Below are positions 36,179 to 47,998 of a DNA stretch of 64,000 nt, piece by piece. Every line of letters starts with the position of its first letter. The first letter of the stretch is position 1. The position numbers and the translations under genes were made by a program. Under the pieces are notes generated by a model. That model saw nothing but the letters and a program-made list of their open reading frames with translations. It did not search any database and was not told the origin of the DNA. The stretch lies in the NCBI GenBank assembly GCA_918026815.1, contig CAKJVC010000124.1, positions 434,001 to 498,000 of the forward strand. The letters run 5' to 3'. The DNA is from Chalara sp. BL73. Its lineage: Eukaryota > Ascomycota > Leotiomycetes > Helotiales.

Positions 36179-38770
36179 ATGTCGTTTACACATCCCCGCC
36201 GAACTACAAAGACCACATCTACTGCTCTGACTCCCTCCTCGTCAAATGCGTCAGGCCGCTCCATCACCGTTAATACCAACATGACATCCCTTCGAAAGGG
36301 TGCCACCTTCCACTCTCCATCTCCAGAGCGCACTGTCAACAGTCACTTTCGTGTCCCATCCCTACCTCGCCGCTCTCAATCCGACCTTGATGATGTTGTC
36401 GACGCTCACACACGACGTATCGCCCTAACTCTTGGTAATATTGATCGTGGCCTTACTGCCGCCGACGACCCATCCCCCACTGTGAGACAGGCTTTCCGGG
36501 ACGACGCTGAACCAGTTCCACGAAGCTTCTTGGACCACACCGTTGGCCCAGCTGCATACGACTCCATCATGCATGGACTCACCTCGGACGAGCCTGCTGC
36601 CAATGGTAAGCGGGTGTTGCGTCCCCGGCAAAACCGCCGCCCTGCCAGATACGCCGATAGTGGTCTGGGATCATCTATCATCTCATCCGAAAAGCAAGCT
36701 GCAGAAACGGATACAACTAGCGTGTCTGAGGAGAAGTCAGTCGTCGCTGCATCAGCTATAACTAGGTCTGCTGCCGCACATTCTTCCACCCTCGAGAATC
36801 TCCCGAGACTCAGCAATCGTGCGAGCAACCGCATCCACGAGCATATTTTGAGGCCTCTTCTCGCCAAAGGTTCTTTGAAGGACTTTCATCCAGTGGTAAG
36901 GGATTGTCCGAGAAGAATTAACGAGAAGGAGATAGTATGTCTGCGCGATCTTGAGAAGACCCTTATATTTATGGCACCTGTAAGTGAAACCCGAGACAAT
37001 GTCGCCTTGGCAATCGCTCACCACTTTTCCCGCCTGAAGGAGAGGACAAAATCTGCCGCCTTGTATCTCGACTTCTGTCTGACGTCGATCCGGTGTATCC
37101 AAGCTACGGTAGAGTACTTGAGTGATCACGAACAAACGCGCCCTTCAGACCGTCCATACTCCAGCGGATACTTTATTGATCTCGTCGATCAAATTAGACA
37201 GTACGCCCAGCAAGTCCAAGCTGCCAAAGAGAAGGAGGAGAAAGGAGAGCAGCTCGACGACATGGATCCTGAGTCGTATGTACCCTTTCGGAAGTTTCGC
37301 GTTGCGAAGCCTATAGCAGCTCTTGCTAATGACCTTCCCCACAGAACTGATGAGGTAAAGCTTCACGGGGGGCTCACAAGAAACGGTCGTCCTGCAGAGC
37401 TGGTGAGAGTCAAGAAGAACGGAAAGGCGATCTCCATCGCCACCGGTCTGCCCGTGGATCTTGACGAAGATAGCAAAGGAGCAATCCAATTCAAAAGATC
37501 TTTGAGCGAGGAAGCTGAAGACGACGAGTCTATCCTGCGCTCGATGGCTCGCAGAAAGCGATCTGCTTCTGCAACTGAGCTGGCTCCGAAGCGTTGCCGT
37601 GAGCCCGGTTGCAATAAGGAATTCAAGCGACCATGTGATTTAACCAAACACGAGAAGACGCACTCCCGACCGTGGAAGTGCCCAAATGAGTCTTGCAAAT
37701 ACCATGAGTATGGCTGGCCCACTGAGAAGGAGATGGACCGACACATTAATGACAAGCACTCTGCTGCCCCACCTATGTATGAGTGTAAATTTGCTCCTTG
37801 CGCGTACCGTTCTAAGCGTGAGTCGAACTGCAAGCAGCATATGGAAAAGGCACACGGCTGGGAGTATGTTCGATCAAAGAACAATGGAAAGAACCGCGAG
37901 AATAAGTCGGTCAACGGGGGTCTTCCAACTCCTCAGACTACCAACATGGCCACTCCAAGCAACTCTGGAAGTGTGATTGATACTCCAGGAGAGGACGATT
38001 TTAACTTGGAGCCAGTCTACGGCGGCCAACCCGACTTCTACACGGCCGATAACTTTACCTTCCCTGCATATACTGCCAATTCTGACATTGATATGATGGG
38101 CACCATGCATCAGCAAATTCAAATAGACTATTCTCCAATCTCCGAAATGCAGCACTCTACCTCTTCCAACCAATCTCCATATATTGAGAATATGGAACAA
38201 GAGCATTTGACTGAGCAGTTCCCTGAATTTCAGCCATCTGGTGTCGACTTCAACCTTTATGATAACAGCGACGACGATCTGTACAGCGCTATGGCTCAAA
38301 TGCCCACTCATAACCCTCAAATCTTCCAAAATATGTGTGCCGAAAGCTATGGCACTCCTGTTACTCCTTTTTCCGCTGATCCCGTGCCCCACATCTCACC
38401 AGTCGGACACGGAAATACCATGTTGTATACGCCTACTTCCCTCCAAGATGAAGGCTTTGAAGATTTCCTGCCTAATAATTCATCCAAGTCCCGAGGCGGA
38501 TTTCAATCAGACTTTACACTTTTCCCCGGCTCATCAACCGCCACCGTCACGAATTCGGCCTCGAACGTATCACGTTTTGGAGAAGTGAACACGGGGTTCA
38601 ACCTAAACAACGCAAATATCAGCTTTCCAGCGCAGGCCACCGCTAAGGATCTGCTGGACTACTTTGATGCAACCACACGCGCAGCAACGCAGGGCAACTC
38701 TCACAACCTGAACCAGAACGATATGGATTGGACGAATCAAGACCAATATCCTGGTTATTATCCTCAGTAA
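36179..38770 (+). CDS. C2H2 zinc-finger transcription factor, intronless, 863 residues
   Basis: Probable DNA-binding regulator. One uninterrupted exon encodes 863 residues. Three C2H2 fingers lie at about residues 471-560: CREPGCNKEFKRPCDLTKH with a following EKTH, then CPNESCKYHEYGWPTEKEMD with HINDKH, then CKFAPCAYRSKRESNCKQH with MEKAH; spacing is C-x4-C in all three. Before the fingers is a basic nuclear-localisation candidate (ARRKRS). The N-terminal 200 residues are Ser/Thr/Arg-rich, and a helical block (about residues 215-350) with ALYLDFCLTSIRCIQATVEY suggests a folded partner domain. The C-terminal 290 residues are Asn/Gln/Ser/Pro-rich with acidic and aromatic clusters, as in activation domains. 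The start was taken at the first ATG of the frame, which follows a long non-coding leader. I cannot assign the orthologue with certainty, so no symbol is given. Confidence 0.88.
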   Translation: MSFTHPRRTTKTTSTALTPSSSNASGRSITVNTNMTSLRKGATFHSPSPERTVNSHFRVPSLPRRSQSDLDDVVDAHTRRIALTLGNIDRGLTAADDPSPTVRQAFRDDAEPVPRSFLDHTVGPAAYDSIMHGLTSDEPAANGKRVLRPRQNRRPARYADSGLGSSIISSEKQAAETDTTSVSEEKSVVAASAITRSAAAHSSTLENLPRLSNRASNRIHEHILRPLLAKGSLKDFHPVVRDCPRRINEKEIVCLRDLEKTLIFMAPVSETRDNVALAIAHHFSRLKERTKSAALYLDFCLTSIRCIQATVEYLSDHEQTRPSDRPYSSGYFIDLVDQIRQYAQQVQAAKEKEEKGEQLDDMDPESYVPFRKFRVAKPIAALANDLPHRTDEVKLHGGLTRNGRPAELVRVKKNGKAISIATGLPVDLDEDSKGAIQFKRSLSEEAEDDESILRSMARRKRSASATELAPKRCREPGCNKEFKRPCDLTKHEKTHSRPWKCPNESCKYHEYGWPTEKEMDRHINDKHSAAPPMYECKFAPCAYRSKRESNCKQHMEKAHGWEYVRSKNNGKNRENKSVNGGLPTPQTTNMATPSNSGSVIDTPGEDDFNLEPVYGGQPDFYTADNFTFPAYTANSDIDMMGTMHQQIQIDYSPISEMQHSTSSNQSPYIENMEQEHLTEQFPEFQPSGVDFNLYDNSDDDLYSAMAQMPTHNPQIFQNMCAESYGTPVTPFSADPVPHISPVGHGNTMLYTPTSLQDEGFEDFLPNNSSKSRGGFQSDFTLFPGSSTATVTNSASNVSRFGEVNTGFNLNNANISFPAQATAKDLLDYFDATTRAATQGNSHNLNQNDMDWTNQDQYPGYYPQ

Positions 38771-39279
38771 AGCTGAGCGGTGTAAAATTTTTGGTATAAG
38801 AATGCAGAGGCCGCTGCCGAGCGCTGGCTGGACTGGGGCAGTGACAAAGCATACGATATGAAAAAAACACATTTGTTATATTAGCACGGCGTTTATTCTC
38901 TCCATTTTCAGTCTCCTTTCAATCATTTGTTTCTTGGTGTAGCGAAGAAATAATGGCGGAGGCAACGACGGAACCATAAGAACGTGATCATGGAGTGATT
39001 TGGGATTGGCTTTTTTTTTCTCTCGACGGGGTAGCTAGATAGCTTTGCTTTGCTACGCAAATCCGGGGACTCTTTTTGATGTATTCATGGAGGAATACTT
39101 TGGTTCTTATGATCTGGAAATGGAGATTGTATTCAGGACAAGAGGAGATAGATCTCGCATCACGACTACTTTGATGATGAATGAAAATAAATCAATGTAA
39201 AAGACATTTCTCGAGCACATGCTGATCTATGTAACGTGATTTTGAGACGGTGAAGCGTCCTTCCTAATGCTATCCACTT

Positions 39280-39564
39280 CTAGCTAGCGTGCTTTCCAAC
39301 ACTGTCCGAAAATGCCCAGTCTCCGTCACTTCCATTCGTCTTGATCTCCATTCTGCTCATGCTCATCTGCTTTTGAAAAGATGCCTTTATCTTGAAGCTA
39401 TATTGAAAAGCAGCATTCCGCCGCTTAGGGTCTATTGAGCTTGCATCGAACACAAGCTCGAAGGAAACATTATCTACACTCCAAGATGTAGTGAGGGAGG
39501 GTGTCAGTGCACATCTTACATCTGTGCTCGCCATCGATTCGTGCCCACCTCCTTCCATGATCAC
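39280..39564 (-). CDS. small open frame, unknown, low confidence
   Basis: A 94-residue frame with no recognised domain. Its alternation of hydrophobic and polar residues (SVDNVSFELVFDASS, AFQYSFKIKASF) would suit a beta-rich fold, and codon choice is not obviously random, but there is no signal peptide, splice partner or known family. It sits between the C2H2 gene and the RBR pseudogene. It may be a genuine small gene, a fragment, or chance. Confidence 0.3.
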   Translation of the reverse strand: MIMEGGGHESMASTDVRCALTPSLTTSWSVDNVSFELVFDASSIDPKRRNAAFQYSFKIKASFQKQMSMSRMEIKTNGSDGDWAFSDSVGKHAS

Positions 39565-39661
39565 ATTCGTGTCCGCTTCTCAAGTTCCTAAACACCGCTG
39601 CAACTGCCGCCTATCGACCCTGCCTGTCTAATTTCTCTGCATTGCGGCCTGCCACTCGATT

Positions 39662-40849
39662 CACTCTTGCAAGTTGTTCCCATCCCATTGAGGACAGGTG
39701 CAGGTTCTCCACTTCAAACCACAGACATAACAGAATTGAGCTCCGCAACGACATCTGTAAATGTTAGCGCGGCCGAACTTTCAAAAGATGGGCAAAGACA
39801 CGAACGTCATGTGAATGCAACCACGGTCTAGCTCCACCAAACAGGGGCATTTATTGCAGCGCTGCCATCCGTTTTCAGTTGTCATATTGAGAACCTACTG
39901 TACGGCTACATCCGCCGTACAACCGCCATCATGGCTTATTCCTTTGCACGTGGTGCATGTTGTGGAACGCACTCCCAGAATATTGCCGAATCATCGATGA
40001 TATGCCTGGGCAGGATGAATGATGAACAGAGAGCGTTGGAACAATAGATCTTGTTAGGCGTATCGATCTCGAACTTTTTCTGCTCATACCGTTGGACGAG
40101 GTCGTGCGTAAGCAAAACCTCCACTTCCGAGGTAGTGATCAGTCGGCAACAGCATCGAGGTGGAAAGAGGGGGTCATCAGCGATCGAAAGCTAGTAGAGA
40201 TTCTGGAGGCAGCGACGACAATCCTCATGGCTGCAGGGCACTTTAACAAGATTGGTGTCTTGGAACAGTTCTTGACATGCGATGCAAATTCGACGGAGGA
40301 CTTCCTCCGTTGTTTCATCCGCCACTCCCGTTGAAGACCCTACAACAACACCTCCATCTTCGCTGATAATTTTAGTTTGAGCTGATGTAATGCTCGAAAT
40401 GTCATCACGCATGCTAACAATTAGTGCCAATGAGCTGGACGGCTGCCGCTCGTCCTCCTCGTCGAGCTCACCTGCGGCTGTAATGAGTAGAGGCCAAACA
40501 GAAGAAGTTGTTGGTTGAACAGCCTTTGTTCTTCATCTGGCTGAGCAGGAGGAAGTTGTCGCTGGCCGCGAATACTCCGAACTATGCAATGGTAATTTGC
40601 ATCAGCCCCCCATTGGACTCGCGGTGCAGCAACACTACGCCCCACAATGGCTTTTGTTATTACTCTATCTGTAACTGTGGTAGCATTTCGTTGCATGTCC
40701 TCCCAGAGAAGCTCAAGTGCGACTTGGGCGTCTGATAGTTCACCTTCGCAGCCTTTGCCTTTGCAGTCTATGAGACCCTCGGTATCTTCAAGCTGAAGTT
40801 GGATGATTAGAGCTGCGATGGCCTCATCCATGCCTTCGAAGAGATCCAT
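39662..40849 (-). pseudogene. RBR E3 ubiquitin-ligase pseudogene with stops and a frameshift
   Basis: The full plan of a fungal RBR ligase is visible: an N-terminal acidic segment (MDLFEGMDEAIAALIIQLQL and QVALELLWEDM), RING1 (RICIACQELF, VPCSHEDCRRCLQNLY), the IBR (LVQRYEQKKFEID, KIYCSNALC), the segment TTCTTCKGISHDGGC, and RING2 after an intron (CRCGAQFCYVCGLKWRTC). It cannot be translated as one protein. There is an in-frame TAG at 40191-40193 right after QNLY, a one-base deletion near 39967 that breaks the IBR, a second TAG at 39895-39897 where Gln is usual, and a frame mismatch between the first exon and RING1 near 40480-40520. The end at TGA 39662 also seems early. No splice sites can remove these stops. 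Paralogue of the remnant at 16483-17217. Confidence 0.8.
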
Positions 40850-41518
40850 GCTGGAAGCGTGTTAAGAGCTTGTAGGAGAGAGCGTGATGATTTTGTGTGG
40901 GAGGCAGTAAACACCAATCTGCAGACCTGGTTAACCTTGGCTTTTAGAAGTAAGTTGACGGAAAGAAAATATCACGCCTAGATTGTCAGGTTATTGCGTT
41001 CCTGCCTTTCCAGGGTTAGGGGCTCTATCTATCTAAGCTCCGTCCCTCAGGCAGCTCATATTTACGCCTTCACTTTCTGGTCGTCATTTCACTTATTTTA
41101 CAGTCAGAAAGGTGCTAATTTCCATTGTAGAAGCTCACCTTTTGAGGAAATTAAGGCCGTCTTAGCAAGCTTTCACCATGGTTTGACTATATACTTTGAC
41201 TTGAGCTACTTAAGGGATGGTGGGAAGGAACGAGAAACAGTAAGATTCAAGACGTAGCACGGACTTTCGACGCGAAACTAGTCCTTCATACGCTGTTCGT
41301 TGCCGGTGTGTTTCTCAACTTTGCAAATTCTGAGAAATTCAAATATAACAAATGGCATATGAATAGTCGCGGGCGATTTTATCGATCTAATCCTCATTAC
41401 TGATGGAAGTGAAAATAAGATCGAGACCTCGAAATGCAGGATATATATGCTGTAGGAATATATCCAGCTGATTAGCTACCCACTTATTTACAGAAGGCTT
41501 AAAAGCTATTGCACACAT
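40850..41518. other. intergenic, no gene seen
   Basis: About 670 bp between the RBR pseudogene start and the stop of abp2. No supportable frame. Confidence 0.5.
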
Positions 41519-43760
41519 TCACGCCTGGCCCCAACTATTCGATGCAATAAACGCATCCAAGATTCCACTCTTAAACTGGGAAACATTTTTATCCCTCTCC
41601 CGGATTTGCTGTTGTAGGTCCAGATACCTCTGTTTCCAGCTCTTCTCACCGTCTTCAATTTCATTAATAGCATCCTGCTGTGTGGTGGCCGGGGCATCCC
41701 GCTGCACCGCGGCCTTGATCGTAAACTCGCCTTCGATACTTCCAAACCTCATCTTCCAGTTACATTCATAGTCCGTCCGTCCTTGGCCGTCTAGTCGCAT
41801 CATTCGCAATCTTGTCATCAATGGCCCACCAGCCAATGCGCTCAGGTTTATCAAGAACGCTTCTGTGGATGATGACTCGGCTTGCAGGTTCTGGATGACC
41901 TGCTTGCAGATTTTAGAGGCTTCGTCGATGGAACAGCGGGTAATAGGAGCCCCGTTTGAGGAATACCAGTCTGCGGATAGGATCTCATTTATGAAGTGTG
42001 ATTCCAAGGCGTCCACATTGGTACGATCCGAAGGTATGGACGAGGTTTGCCTGAACTCGATGCTGACAAACTGTTGGAAGGAGGCGTCATCCGCGGTGGA
42101 GGGGGTGGCGAAGTACTCCATCATGGGAGTGAAGTGTTGTGGTGGTTGATGTTGCACATGTGTCGTGAGTTGGGTATGTGGATTCATGTGCGAACTATTG
42201 CTTAGCGGATCCATCTGCATACTTGCGTCTTGGTGGGTCTGCATAGCGGGGATTTGGTGCATGTCATCTTGCTGCATGCTATTGTTTCCTTGTCCGTTGA
42301 CGAGAACGATGGGTGGTGGTGTGGCTAGCCTAACCTCACCTCCCTCTCGCTGTGGAACTTGCAGCGAAAGCCGACTCGGTCGTCCGCCAGTCTGCCCCGT
42401 GGAGCTGGAAATGCCTCCTTGGGGTGTGCTCATATCTGGTGGGAAGAAATGTTGTACGTTAGAGTTTCCAACAGTAGGAGTGTTAGTGGTTGATCCATTT
42501 TCGTGAAGGTTAATGGTAGGTACGTCCCTATTGGCGGGATTCACTGGAAATGTAGAAAACGGTCCATCAGTCACGGATCGATTACTTGGCGGTCTACCTC
42601 GAAGTTTTCCTGTGGAGGAGCTGCCACTACTTGGCCATGCAGAGGATACTGCAGGACCATGCCTACGTCTGATACGGGTTTTGTTTGGTGTTATGGCGGA
42701 TTGAGACCCATCGTTCCACATCTCCGTCCTGTTGGATGGAGTGATTGCAGAGCGAGGATAAGCAGACATGGGAGTTTGGGCTTCATCATTCTGTGGCCAA
42801 CGGAAAGTATCTAGTGGGTGGGGTGTCGCTGACCAAGGCGTCGTCATTCTATTATCAAAATTTTGGCCGAATCCGGGATGTGCTGATGCTGGGGTGGCGC
42901 TCTCAAGCATAGAATTTCTGCTCATGTTGAAATCCTCTGAATATGCAGGAGAATCGACACGACGACGCTGCGCGGGTGACTTAGCGCCATCGCTATCGTT
43001 GTCACGATCTTCCGCTTTCCGCCTCCCTCTTTTGGGACGCGTTTCGGGTAATAGAGCTCGAAGTGCCAGATCCTCCTCGGGTACGACTCCATCACGGCCA
43101 TATTCCGAGACCGGGTCGTTAATGGAGGGTACCTGCGTCCAGTATACATGATGCTTGGTCAGGAGATACTCAAAGAACGCATCAACATGCATGGCATGCA
43201 TCCACCGCTGTTTGGTTTTAGCTCTTAGCCCAATCGTCAGAACAGGATTGACTTACTTTGAGCCTAACAGCATACTGCTGCACTTTTTGAGCACTTTGTC
43301 CTTTATCAAGAGCGGGAGGTTCTACTCCCAGGTCTATGGCTAGTTGTGCCCAAGTCTTGATCTCCTTGTACTCAAGTTTTCGGATCAACTCAAACAAGGT
43401 AAATGTATTAAAAGTCTTGCCATCACTCTTGGGTGGCAATCTAAATATCTTCCTCAACTCAGCGGTGTCTGTATCCAAGGCTACAGTTGGATTGCAATAC
43501 ATGATAAAGCTCACATACGCATCGTCGAAATTCTGATCCGAAACCGCCCGACTAGGCAGGTTTCGGTGATTTTGTCGACCATCTGGATTCGGGTGATTAG
43601 GAGACCGGCTTGGTCTGGCTGGTAATGTGTTGTGGTGAGCTTCGGCCACGTGCTGTTCACTGTGTGAATGCGGCAGTCCCGTTTCCAAGGTTTGTGCGGG
43701 GTGATATGTCCGCTCCAGAAGGCGTTGGGACGCTTCGGGAATATGAAGCATCGGAGGCAT
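41519..43760 (-). CDS. abp2: ARS-binding protein 2 (Abp2) family protein, one intron
   Basis: Member of the fungal Abp2 family, named for fission-yeast Abp2, which binds replication origins. Two exons (43257-43760, 41519-43207) give 730 residues. The conserved N-terminal domain (about residues 75-215) is recognisable: YVSFIMYCNPTVALDTDT, LRKIFRLPPKSDGKTFNTFT, LFELIRKLEYKEIKTWAQLA, LGVEPPALDKGQSAQKVQQY and RWMHAMHVDAFFEYLL. A basic patch (RPKRGRRKAEDR) follows, probably nuclear localisation. The middle is long and disordered, rich in Ser, Thr, Pro, Asn and Gln, with a GRPPSNRS motif like an AT-hook neighbour. The last 170 residues form a second ordered region (ISIEFRQTS-like strand, CKQVIQNLQAES, WKMRFGSIEGEFTIKAAVQR) ending in a short coiled coil. 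Origin binding in this organism is inferred from the family. Confidence 0.88.
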
Positions 43761-44659
43761 TTCAAGCTAAATGCCCCTTATGTTAACTAAATAGAAGTCA
43801 ACCGAGGAGGGAAGACTATAGCCCAACTTCGCTCCCAGCCAATGCTTGTCTGACTCGCCTTTCCAAAAATGCTAAACCTTTAGAAACGAGTTGACATCTA
43901 GGACATGCAGCCAAGCCAGTGGTACTGATTCATGCCTGCAGCTGCTTGACCTGTACCCACCGCATTGAGGATTTTCTTGTCAAGAGACCATTTAGAGATT
44001 ACGGATCAGATGCTCGGTTATGCGAAAGTCGGAAAAGGGGGGAATGTTGCTAATTGAGGGTAATTTGGCTGGTATGGAAAAAGACGTTGGAGGTTAAGGT
44101 GCACGAGGTGAAAGGCGAGAGGCTGAAAACCTTAGTCATCATGGGATAATTATAGCATAAAAAAATAAAAAATTAATGCCTGAGGTTTGGAAAATCCATA
44201 GTATCATGTGCAAATGCCAAGAAAGAACTATCGTGTGAAGAACAGGAGTATGTTGTATGATTTAATAGGGGGTTAGCTTTGCACAAAATGTTGGCATCAA
44301 CGAGACAGGTACCAATACTACTTTTTTTATCCACTAGAATCACCTTTCCTAATAACAAGAATCAACCCTCTCCGTAAACTTATCAAAAAGTCAGCGAGGC
44401 ACTCAACAGTAGGTTATCAATCCACGGTACCGCGATGTTCGTCATTTCTCCACAAAGACTGGGGTGGCTATTACAAGGGTCTACTCTGCCGAGGTCTCTC
44501 GGGACTCACTCTCTGATGAATTCATGCATTCTTCCCGTCACGTTCAAAAATATCAAATGAAATGAAATAAAGACACTTTATTAAAACACTCGCATTTCTT
44601 TCCTTCAAACCACCGCTTGATCGTCACATTCTGCCAAATACCTACTATTGCAGTAAACC
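43761..44659. other. divergent abp2/carrier promoter region
   Basis: About 900 bp between two start codons pointing apart. AT-rich, no gene; promoters of both neighbours should lie here. Confidence 0.45.
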
Positions 44660-45722
44660 ATGGCTTCAACTACCGCAGCCCAACAGTCCGACAATATCGC
44701 CCATGCCATCAGCGGCGCAGGAGGAGGAATCCTCTCCATGGCTTTGACGTATTCTTTCTCGCTTCCACGCGTATATTCATACACTGACTGTCCGCCAGTT
44801 ATCCCCTCATCACCCTCTCCACCCGCGCACAAGTCGAATCCAAACGCGCCGACTCCGGCTTCCTCGATGCCGTCCGCAGCATCATTGCCCGAGAAGGCGC
44901 CTCCGGGCTCTACGCAGGCCTCGACTCCGCCCTGTTCGGCATCAGCGTCACCAATTTTGTTTACTATTACTGGTACGAGTGGACGCGGTCCTTCTTCGAG
45001 AAAGCAGCCGTTACCGCGGGTAGGGCGAGCAAAAAGCTGACGACGGTGGAGAGCATGATTGCGGGCGCGATCGCGGGCTCGGCAACGGTCCTGCTGACGA
45101 ACCCGATATGGGTGGTAAACACGAGGATGACAACGAGGAAGCGGGCGCTGAGCCACGGCAGCGAGGAGGACGGACTGCCGCTCGCGGGGGGCAAGCGGCA
45201 GAGGCCGCCGACCACCGTGGGGACGCTGCTGGCGCTGATCAAGGACGAGGGCCCGCAGGCGCTCTTTAGCGGGGTGATCCCGGCGCTGGTGCTGGTGCTG
45301 AATCCCATCTTGCAGTATACCATCTTCGAGCAGATGAAGAATGCGCTGGAGAAGAAGAAGAAACGCATCACACCCACCACGGCGTTCTTGCTCGGCGCGC
45401 TGGGCAAGCTGTTCGCGACCAGCATCACGTATCCCTATATTACGGTGAAGAGCCGGATGCATGTTGCGGGGCGGGAGAGCAAGAAGGAGAGCATGCTGGA
45501 CGGGATGAGGAAGATTGTTAGGGAGGAGGGATACACGGGCTTCTATAAGGGTATGTTTTCTCTCTCTTTTTAGTTAGGGAGAGTGCATGTAGCTAACGGG
45601 ATACAGGGATTGGGCCAAAGGTCACGCAGAGTGTGCTCACAGCCGCATTTCTGTTTGCGTTTAAGGACGTGTTGTATGAGCAGACTATCAGGCTGCGGAG
45701 GAAGGTCGCTGTCAAGGCCTAG
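44660..45722 (+). CDS. peroxisomal adenine-nucleotide carrier, PMP47/Ant1 type, two introns
   Basis: Carrier-family protein of the PMP47/Ant1/SLC25A17 group, which imports ATP (or CoA-type cofactors) into peroxisomes for fatty-acid activation. Exons 44660-44748, 44799-45550 and 45607-45722 give 318 residues. Its three signatures are of the peroxisomal kind: TYPLITLSTRAQVESKR (joined across intron 1), NPIWVVNTRMTTRKR and YPYITVKSRMHVAGRE, not the classical PxDxxKxR. Other marks are ISGAGGGILSMAL at the start, YAGLDSALFGISVTNFVYYY and FSGVIPALVLVLNPILQYTI. A charged loop (SHGSEEDGLPLAGGKRQRPP) sits between helices 3 and 4. Exon 2 is much more GC-rich than the flanks. Whether the substrate is ATP or another cofactor cannot be decided from sequence. 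Confidence 0.9.
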
Positions 45723-47998
45723 ATCGTCGTGTCTTGTCTTATGATAGCTATGATAGATGGAACTTATATCATCCCGGTCATCGGAAAGTGGTGCGAGAGA
45801 TTGTATGATAACGATAGAATGTGTATGAGTGCAAGAAGCGCCTGCGGTAGAGATGACATGCATTAGGTAGGAGGTTTGGGTACTGGTTGGGGCAAGGGGG
45901 CGCCATAGAATGAAATGATTTTAAAGTAGTGACTTGTAGATACCAGAGCAGAATGAATGTATACATGAATTTAGCGGGCTGCCGAGCATGGTGAATAGTT
46001 GGGCCTAGTGATGGACCATCTAACTTTATTTGCTACCAAGTCACTGACGTTGCCCATCGCAGTATGTCACCTATACGTAGCACACGGTCTGGTATTTATA
46101 GGCCGCATGTTCATGACACACAACCAGGCTAATTTTTCTGATAGCCAGCGCTTTCGAAATACAGATCATCTCGAGCAGAGGCGTAGTTTCGAGCCGCGAA
46201 ACCCCTCCTCCCCTTCCTCATCGTTCCCTCGACGAATGAAGGAAATTTCTCTCCTACCCCCCCGTCCTCGTCCAACATACGCCTCGCCGTCCACCCTCTC
46301 GATCCACGGAACCCCCTGTCGCCCAACCAGCGGCCAGCTATGAAATAGGGAGACCGACGTGATCCTTTGTATCAAGAAAAACAACACGCCTCAATGCAAA
46401 ACCGGTCGTCCTGGGGAAAAAAACCCCCCACTGACCGATCAGCCTCAGACAGGAAATCGCTGGCTACACGCACGCAGCCGTGGCACGAAAACGCTCCTGC
46501 TGACGCAGAAGCTGATTTTTTTCTTCCTGCTTTGGCATGCACCTGAGCCTATCCTGGGAAGGGACGGGGTTTTGATAGGTTCATCATTGGAGTTTCTGTT
46601 GCAAGTCGCCAGGCGAACCCCCCTTCCTCGTCTTGCACTTTTTGGGTCGCATTTTCGTGCTTGCTTGTATGGAGGTGGGCGCTGCTTGTTGGGTTCTCGT
46701 GGTAGGATGTTGTGTTACCTTGCGTTTGGATGTTCTGCTGTCGCCGTTGGTTGCTTTTGGGGTGTGGGATTTGGAGGGGGAAGGGTTGCGCGTTCTAGAA
46801 GCTACTGGACTGGGCTTTATAGGAAGGGGGGAGGGAGGGGGGGATCATGAGAATAATTTTATTTTGCTCTGTCCCCATGTTTGGGGATGCAGGAGGCCCC
46901 CGGGCTTGGAAAATGGAGGGTTTGTTTGGAGAATGGCTGTTTTGTCGATATTTGGTGGAGGGATATATATGCTATATTGCAGATGTGGTGTTTGAGGTAT
47001 AGGCAGCCCAGCGTAGGAGAACCAATAAGGCACGATAAGCATCAATTACCTGTGATTTGGTGCTTTCTGAAGAGAGATCTCAAGGTATGTTACTTGGTTG
47101 AGTAACTATTCTAAAGAGTTCAGCCGCCGGGTCGGATTTTCGGATAGAGGAAGTGGCGCGGTGGCCGTTCGGGCCGGGATGTGATCTGGCGTTGGTCGGT
47201 TTCAGCGTGAGGTTTCAAGTGCTGGTCAAGTCTTGGCAGGACCCATTAATTCATCCTTCCTCCACGAATGGAAGTTGAGGCGCGTTCAGATGTCAGATCC
47301 GTGTTCTTCACTCCAATGGTCAGATTGCTGTAGATTGGCCATCAACTTCAAATCAATCTCAAGATTCGAAGACGGCAATACGGGCCTGATCCTCGATCAT
47401 ACTGCTCCTTCACTTCGCCATATTCGCACAATATGAATATTATTTGGCCATAAACTTGTCATAACATGGAAAGCATTTTCTTGTGATCCGGTAGGCCCTT
47501 CAAACACTTGGAAAAATAAAAATCTAGATAGGGCAATGCACAAGTAACGCCAGCTCCTCCGCATTTCTACAACGCACCAATCAATCGTTCTCAAGCGGAC
47601 GAACTCTTTAGAGAGATAAAGCTTATTTCAGTTATCGTAGCGATCCCCGAATGCTCCTTGGGGAGGGATGGACGCCCTCCTGTCTTGGGAGATGTTCGGT
47701 CCTTGTTTCACCACTCCCCATGACATCAACGGCCAACAGATCTCCTTAGATCCATAACTAAGACCCTTAAGGAGGTAGGAGGGGCTTCTCAAACTCTGAA
47801 GCTGTGTTGAATCCCAGCGGATAAGGATACGCTGTACCAGAGGCGTAGCAAACAATTCACCAGCGCAGCATTTCAAGTTACTACCGTCACTTCCCACAAC
47901 CAAATCTTCTCTGATCTTTCTTTTTTTCTTTTTTCCTTCCCCCCGCATTGTTCTCTTGATTGATCCGGCTGGATCGTGATTCTCTCTATGCGTTAAAT
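45723..47998. other. intergenic, no gene seen
   Basis: About 2.3 kb. G-rich frames on the plus strand around 46360-47000 lack domains and look like chance frames in skewed sequence. Promoter elements of the FAS1 gene should be near 47800-47998, where a pyrimidine tract (47915-47945) precedes the start. Confidence 0.5.

Noticed and set aside
44605..45462. Minus-strand frame of 285 residues, Arg/His-rich
   Set aside because: Antisense of the PMP47-type carrier, kept open by high GC.
46359..46995. Plus-strand frames up to 163 residues
   Set aside because: Skewed G-rich sequence, no domain, no signal peptide and no splice partner; treated as chance.
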